Source of the DNA: Bacteroidales bacterium UBA1253
GTDB lineage: Bacteria > Bacteroidota > Bacteroidia > Bacteroidales > Paludibacteraceae
NCBI GenBank assembly: GCA_002308815.1
Contig: DBVX01000076.1
Span: 5,702 to 25,126, forward strand
Direction: 5' to 3'
Length of the DNA stretch: 19,425 nt
Positions 16,230 to 19,425 of the stretch are shown here, in pieces. The position numbers were made by a program, and so were the translations under genes. The number at the start of each line of letters is the position of its first letter. The first letter of the stretch is position 1. The notes under the pieces are model-generated. The model ran no database searches, was not told where the DNA came from, and saw nothing but the letters and a program-made list of their open reading frames with translations.

Positions 16230-16237
16230 CAAAGATA
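16230..16237 (-). promoter_or_regulatory. Candidate promoter -7 box for the methyltransferase-nuclease operon
   Basis: The minus strand reads TATCTTTG, a full match to TAnnTTTG, about 365 bp upstream of the methyltransferase start. A clear TTTG at -33 is missing (GTTT at a 19-bp spacing). I found no better match to the consensus between here and the start codon. If used, the transcript carries a long, highly structured leader. Confidence 0.35.
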
Positions 16238-16611
16238 CTGCTTTTTTGATATACGTAAACTACTGCCCGTTTTTTTCTGCTCGTAGAGTTGTTTGCCCTT
16301 TTCGGTCAGGTAGTAGGCTTGCTTAGAGCTTTTTGGTTTGTCCGGGTATAACATCGCAATATAGCCATATTCTAAAGCAGGCAGGATGTATGTTAATCTG
16401 ATGTTCTCACGATGTTTAAGTTGCAAGAGATTCATAATCTCATCTCTCGTTTTCCTCTCATTTTTTAATACTTTTACCAAGTTTTGTACTTGCGCGGTGC
16501 CTTGGTCATTTTCATAACCTGTAACTTGGTCGGTAACTTGCGCGGCGGAAACATCATCGTCTGTGGGTGGCTACAGATATTTCAACACGTATTGCTATAT
16601 GTTCATCAAAT

Positions 16612-18002
16612 TTATTCAATTATTTCCCAATGACCGCCTTTGTCCGGTCCTACACGGCGGATGATGCCTTGTGCCTGTAATTTCATAAGATGCACTTGCA
16701 CATTGCGAGGGGCAATACCCACCTCTTTTGAAATAGAAAGTGCAGTAGCCTTGGGATGTTTCCATATTATCTTTACAATCTGTGCTTGCGTCGCAGATAA
16801 TTTTTCTGCGATGTTTTCTACGATGCTTTCTGCGATATTTACTACGCTGTTATTTGTAGTTTTCTCTGTAGTCATCTGACCACTTTGTACCTTTTGGAAC
16901 ACTTCACGTTGGATGGTTGCCATAAAGCCGCCACGGACTTGCTCAAATGTAGGTACTTGCAAATGGGCTTCTTCAAAAGCATTTCGGATTTTCTCATATC
17001 CACGCCCCCAATTCTCAATAAAGCCCATCAGATAGAACGCCTTGGCGATAAGCGGATTACGCGGCATGGATTCATGGTCGCCCATCAGTTTCTCAATCGT
17101 GATAGACTGCGGCAATGTGCCTTCATTCCACAATTGGATTCGGTCAGCCCACACGCGCATGTGGATGAACGTACCCAGATAATCGCGGTGCATGATAGCA
17201 TTACAAATCATTTCCCGCAAGCCGTCTTCCGGCATTTCCAGAGTCTCATTGCGGTGCAAGCCCTCGTAGCCGACCGTAGAAACCAGATATTTGGTACGCA
17301 ATGTATCAATCACTGCGTCCGGCATCAACACTAACGGGCAAACGATATTGTCGTGAATAATCAAATCCGCCTGATTGACACCGAAACGACCGATTCGGAA
17401 CGCTGATAGCGGACTCCATCGCTCTATATCCTTGCCAAACAACATCAATGCGGCATTGGTCAGTTCGCCGTCCTCTGTCATTAGGTTGAGTTTGCGCAAG
17501 ACGGTCTCTTTGCTTTCCGATTGGGCACTTTTGTTCAGGCGCTTGTTTTCCAGAGCGGTAGTGATGAAATAATTCCAAGCTTCATCGTCCAAATCTCTCA
17601 GTTTTGCTTTCGGACGTGTCAGCGCGTCCCAATGCAATTTTGCTTTCTGCATGAGGAACGATGCCAATTGATGCCCGCGTAATTCCTGTGCGGTACTGCC
17701 GCTACGGACGTAGTATTTGCCTTCATACGAAATGGCGTTTCCCTGCGGATTAACACGAACAGCAACATATTCTTTGCCATCCTTGGACAAAAGATTAACA
17801 TCCGCCAAGAAGCCCAGACTGTTCTTGATTTTGTTCGGTATGTCTTGGAGCAGAGACGTAGCATCTTTCACGCCAACGATAGTTCCGTCATCTTCCACAC
17901 CGATATAGAGCGTACCGCCTGGCTGTTGGCAAAGGCACTTAACTCGCGGAAGAACTCATCTTTCCACATGCGTTTGAACTCCGTATGTTGGTCTTCTTTC
18001 AT
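16612..18002 (-). pseudogene. Schlafen/AlbA_2-type ATP-binding regulator (COG2865), frameshifted
   Basis: COG2865 proteins combine an AlbA_2 DNA/RNA-binding domain, a HATPase-like domain and a C-terminal winged helix; many sit in defence or regulatory loci but their function is not settled. From the ATG at 18002 the minus strand reads MKEDQHTEFKRMWKDEFFRE and LSAFANSQ, then shifts frame. The remainder, from IGVEDDGTIVGVKD onward, is in the frame open from 17898 to 16612. One missing C in the plus-strand run at 17918-17919 (GGG expected in the gene, GG present) explains it exactly: SQ should continue GGTLYIGVEDDG. Downstream motifs are intact: YYVRSGSTAQEL, REMICNAIMHRDYLG, WADRIQLWNEG, GFIENWGRGYEKI, and a helix-turn-helix (ISKEVGIAPRNVQVHLMKL) near the end. 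Either a mutant allele or a single-base sequence error; a shortened 428-residue product starting at 17898 is possible. Confidence 0.8.
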
Positions 18003-18042
18003 CCGCTTTATATGACAAATCTGTTATTGGCTGTTTTTGTTG

Positions 18043-18067
18043 CGGGCGAATTATTGCCCGTTTTTTA
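18043..18067 (+). terminator. Terminator-like hairpin with T-run on the plus strand
   Basis: CGGGC (18043-18047) and GCCCG (18056-18060) flank an eight-base loop and are followed by TTTTTTATTT on the plus strand, the form of an intrinsic terminator. No plus-strand gene precedes it, and on the minus strand the hairpin overlaps the stop of a gene remnant. It may be a by-product of that remnant or stop antisense transcription. Confidence 0.35.
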
Positions 18068-18125
18068 TTTGTTCGTAGAGGAGTTTGCCTTTTCTGTCAA
18101 GTAGTATAATTGCATAGCGTTTTAT
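18053..18125 (-). pseudogene. Second orphan C-terminal remnant (YYLTEKGK module)
   Basis: The minus strand encodes LYYLTEK, and after restoring one missing G (AAGGC where AAGGGC is expected) GKLLYEQIKNGQ then TAA. This aligns by eye over about 70 bp with the remnant at 16260-16330 (YYLTEKGKQLYEQKK), at roughly three-quarters nucleotide identity. It is only the last two dozen codons of a COG2865- or Fic-type protein, sitting between the AbiEii-like pseudogene and the AlbA_2 gene. Confidence 0.6.
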
Positions 18126-18145
18126 ACCAGTTATGGAAGGGCTAT

Positions 18146-18762
18146 TTATTGTTGATATGCCTCTACTGCTTTAATGATAACGGATTTCATCTGTTCCCAA
18201 GATGTGTTTCTGAACATTTTTGGCATATCCTGCATTTCCGCATCATCGAAATAAGTCATACTGAGCAAGGCGCGATACTCGGAAAACTCAGGGTATTTGC
18301 GATGGTAGAAATCCATGATTTCCGCCAACGAGTAGTGTTGAAGCAACTCATATAAATCAATGAAGTCCTTCCGTGTCCCGCGACCGATAATGGCATTGAT
18401 CTTCATTGCCGCAATATCCTTATCAGAGGCCAGTATAAAACCGTCGCCTATAACCGGTTCGTCTATCCACGGATAACGACTATAGTCCACAAAATCCACC
18501 TTGACTTAATCGACAGTCATTTGCAGGATGATTTTACTGCGGGTTAAGACTGTCACATTGCCGATACGCCGTATGACATCTACGAGTTCATCTTTATCTT
18601 CCGGCAGAGAGCCGAAGAAGTCCAAATCCGCCGACTGACGGTGACCGTATTGGAGCGCGAGGGAGTACCACCCACCAAGCGCATATCCTTTATCTCAGGT
18701 TGGGCAGAGACGGCTTTCAGGAGTTCCAGGGTGTCGGGGTTGATTGTCTGAATTGATAACAT
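18146..18762 (-). pseudogene. AbiEii/AbiGii-type nucleotidyltransferase toxin, broken
   Basis: Toxin component of an AbiE-like type IV toxin-antitoxin or abortive-infection system; intact members are nucleotidyltransferases that modify tRNA or other acceptors. The start at 18762 gives MLSIQTINPDTLELLKAVSA and MRLVGGT. The frame then breaks: restoring one base near 18670 yields SLALQYGHRQSADLDFFG, the conserved GGT...G(H)R.S.DLDFF nucleotide-binding signature. Later an in-frame TAA (minus-strand context GTCGATTAAGTCAAG, near 18507) interrupts the protein just before VDFVDYSRYPWIDEP. The C-terminal half (KDIAAMKINAIIGRGTRKDF, DLYELLQHYS) then runs intact to 18146. Two independent lesions argue for a true pseudogene. 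The start overlaps the upstream small gene by 46 bp. Confidence 0.78.
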
Positions 18763-19022
18763 CTGTAATCTTCTTTATTGGTTCCGGACATGGCACAAAC
18801 AAAAGAAAGAGCCATCGGATCCAGTGTACGCAGACGTTTGCAATCTGCCACAATGCGCTCCATTCCGTAGAAATCTCGTGTAAGCCGCCAATCCTGCAAT
18901 GTGCCATACTCCAGCACACGTTGGATAAGACCGGCAGAGTGGTTTTCCACGTCCATACGCTCACGGTCAATATCCCAAAAGAGCATAGGTGAGAGTTGTG
19001 ATATGTACGAAACAGATGACAT
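18717..19022 (-). CDS. AbiE-associated small protein (antitoxin-like, DUF6922-type)
   Basis: About 101 residues from the ATG at 19022 (an in-frame ATG at 19040 is the alternative). The sequence MLFWDIDRERMDVE, LIQRVLEYGTLQDWRL, YGMERIVADCKRLRTLDP and the C-terminal TPTPWNS resembles the small Bacteroidota proteins encoded immediately upstream of AbiEii-like toxins. I believe these are listed as DUF6922, but that name is from memory. It appears intact while its partner toxin is broken. Its end is read in a second frame by the first 15 codons of the toxin gene (46-bp overlap), which fits tight co-translation of the pair. The antitoxin role is inferred from position only. Confidence 0.7.
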   Translation of the reverse strand: MSSVSYISQLSPMLFWDIDRERMDVENHSAGLIQRVLEYGTLQDWRLTRDFYGMERIVADCKRLRTLDPMALSFVCAMSGTNKEDYRCYQFRQSTPTPWNS

Positions 19023-19116
19023 GATTGAACATATTGACATAGTTGAGCGTCTTCATCATCACCGCCAAAACGAAGTTGCGGCAGTCATAAGCAGGAAGTG
19101 GCAGAATGCTACCAGA

Positions 19117-19425
19117 TCAAAGAAGCAGCAGTTTGAGTTGTTGCACGGCGCGTGCGCGGTGGCTGATGGAATTTTTTGTTTCGGCGGGCAACTGGGCAAA
19201 CGTCTTGTCGTAACCATCGGGAATGAAGAGCGAATCGTAACCAAAGCCGCCTTCCCCTCTCTCCTCTTCAGCCATCCTGCCTTCCACGCGGCCTTCCACT
19301 TGTGCGGCAAGCGGCTGATGTTCCACTCCCGTGTTGTCTTTCGCCGTGATAAGGGTTATAACCGTTCGGAAACGCGCCGAGCGGTCTTGTTTGTTCTTCA
19401 GCAGGCGGAGGGCTTTGCGGCGGGT
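19117..19425 (-). CDS. rdgB: Non-canonical purine NTP pyrophosphatase RdgB/HAM1, C-terminal part
   Basis: Removes ITP, dITP and XTP from the nucleotide pool by hydrolysis to the monophosphate. Only the last 102 residues are in the window; the gene starts beyond the right edge. The minus strand is open throughout and shows AEEERGEGGFGYDSLFIPDG, matching the family GxxGFGYDPxF substrate loop, then FAQLPAETKNSISHRARA, matching the conserved E(x)KNxxSHRxxA block. It ends QLKLLLL and TGA at 19117. No frameshift is seen. It forms the right-hand housekeeping border of the accessory island, 95 bp from the antitoxin-like gene. Confidence 0.93.
   Translation of the reverse strand, partial: TRRKALRLLKNKQDRSARFRTVITLITAKDNTGVEHQPLAAQVEGRVEGRMAEEERGEGGFGYDSLFIPDGYDKTFAQLPAETKNSISHRARAVQQLKLLLL

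Larger units (their letters stand above)
16109..16570 (-). pseudogene. Orphan C-terminal winged-helix remnant of an ATP-binding/AlbA_2-type protein
   Basis: The minus strand is open from 16570 with no good start codon (a stop at 16571-16573 precedes it; a TTG at 16478-16480 is the first usable initiator before the helix region). The translation AAQVTDQVTGYENDQG, then RDEIMNLLQLKHRENIRLTY, ILPALEYGYIAMLYPDKP and AYYLTEKGKQLYEQ matches the end of COG2865-type ATP-binding or Fic proteins, which finish with QVTxQVT spacers and this winged helix. The N-terminal enzyme part is absent. A run of seven A's near 16270 would, with one more A, give YEQKKNGQ and a stop at 16260-16262, as in the sister remnant at 18050. 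The observed frame therefore probably reads through about 50 meaningless codons to 16109. It lies 41 bp after the AlbA_2 gene stop. Confidence 0.65.

Noticed and set aside
18146..18499. Stand-alone 117-residue gene starting with GTG at 18499
   Set aside because: It is in frame with, and continues, the AbiEii-like toxin after a premature TAA, so it is the C-terminal half of a broken gene.

Overview
The window looks like a chromosomal segment of a type IX secretion (T9SS)-positive member of the Bacteroidales. The reasons are a recognisable porZ, a secreted protein with a T9SS-type C-terminal domain, promoters of the Bacteroidota form TTTG-N20-TAnnTTTG, and absence of Shine-Dalgarno sites at most starts. 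The genus cannot be named from sequence alone.

Layout. (1) 1-3369, minus strand: dnaG primase, then a radical SAM protein (COG0731-like), then the N-terminal part of a DEAD-box RNA helicase cut by the left edge; a closely spaced housekeeping run. (2) 3370-3491: divergent promoter region. (3) 3492-7861, plus strand: a 1168-residue multi-module secreted protein with a T9SS C-terminal domain, translationally coupled (ATGA overlap) to a predicted outer-membrane beta-barrel. (4) 7939-8573, plus: folE (GTP cyclohydrolase I) with its own near-perfect promoter; it ends tail-to-tail inside the stop region of the next gene. (5) 8564-13573, minus: a probable four-cistron operon made of a 33-residue small ORF, porZ, a phosphoethanolamine-transferase-like membrane enzyme and an acyltransferase-3 membrane protein. 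PorZ is the T9SS attachment-complex propeller that handles anionic LPS in Porphyromonas, so LPS-modifying enzymes in its operon make functional sense. (6) 13646-19022, minus: an AT-richer accessory (defence) island lying between porZ and rdgB. It holds an intact DUF262-HNH nuclease and M.EcoRI-family adenine methyltransferase pair, an intergenic region dense in inverted repeats, and decayed genes: a frameshifted Schlafen/AlbA_2-type ATP-binding regulator, two orphan remnants of the C-terminal module of related proteins, and a broken AbiE-like toxin-antitoxin pair. (7) 19117-19425, minus: the C-terminal part of rdgB, cut by the right edge.

Most interesting item: the methyltransferase plus DUF262-HNH pair. 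The modification enzyme is clearly of the EcoRI family, yet the partner is not EcoRI but a GmrSD-type (DUF262) protein with a C-terminal HNH nuclease. A perfect 12-bp dyad lies directly against the methyltransferase start codon, with a nested inverted-repeat region upstream. This is a plausible nucleotide-dependent restriction-modification system with its own control region. The second is the unannotated small ORF that appears to be the promoter-proximal cistron of the porZ operon.
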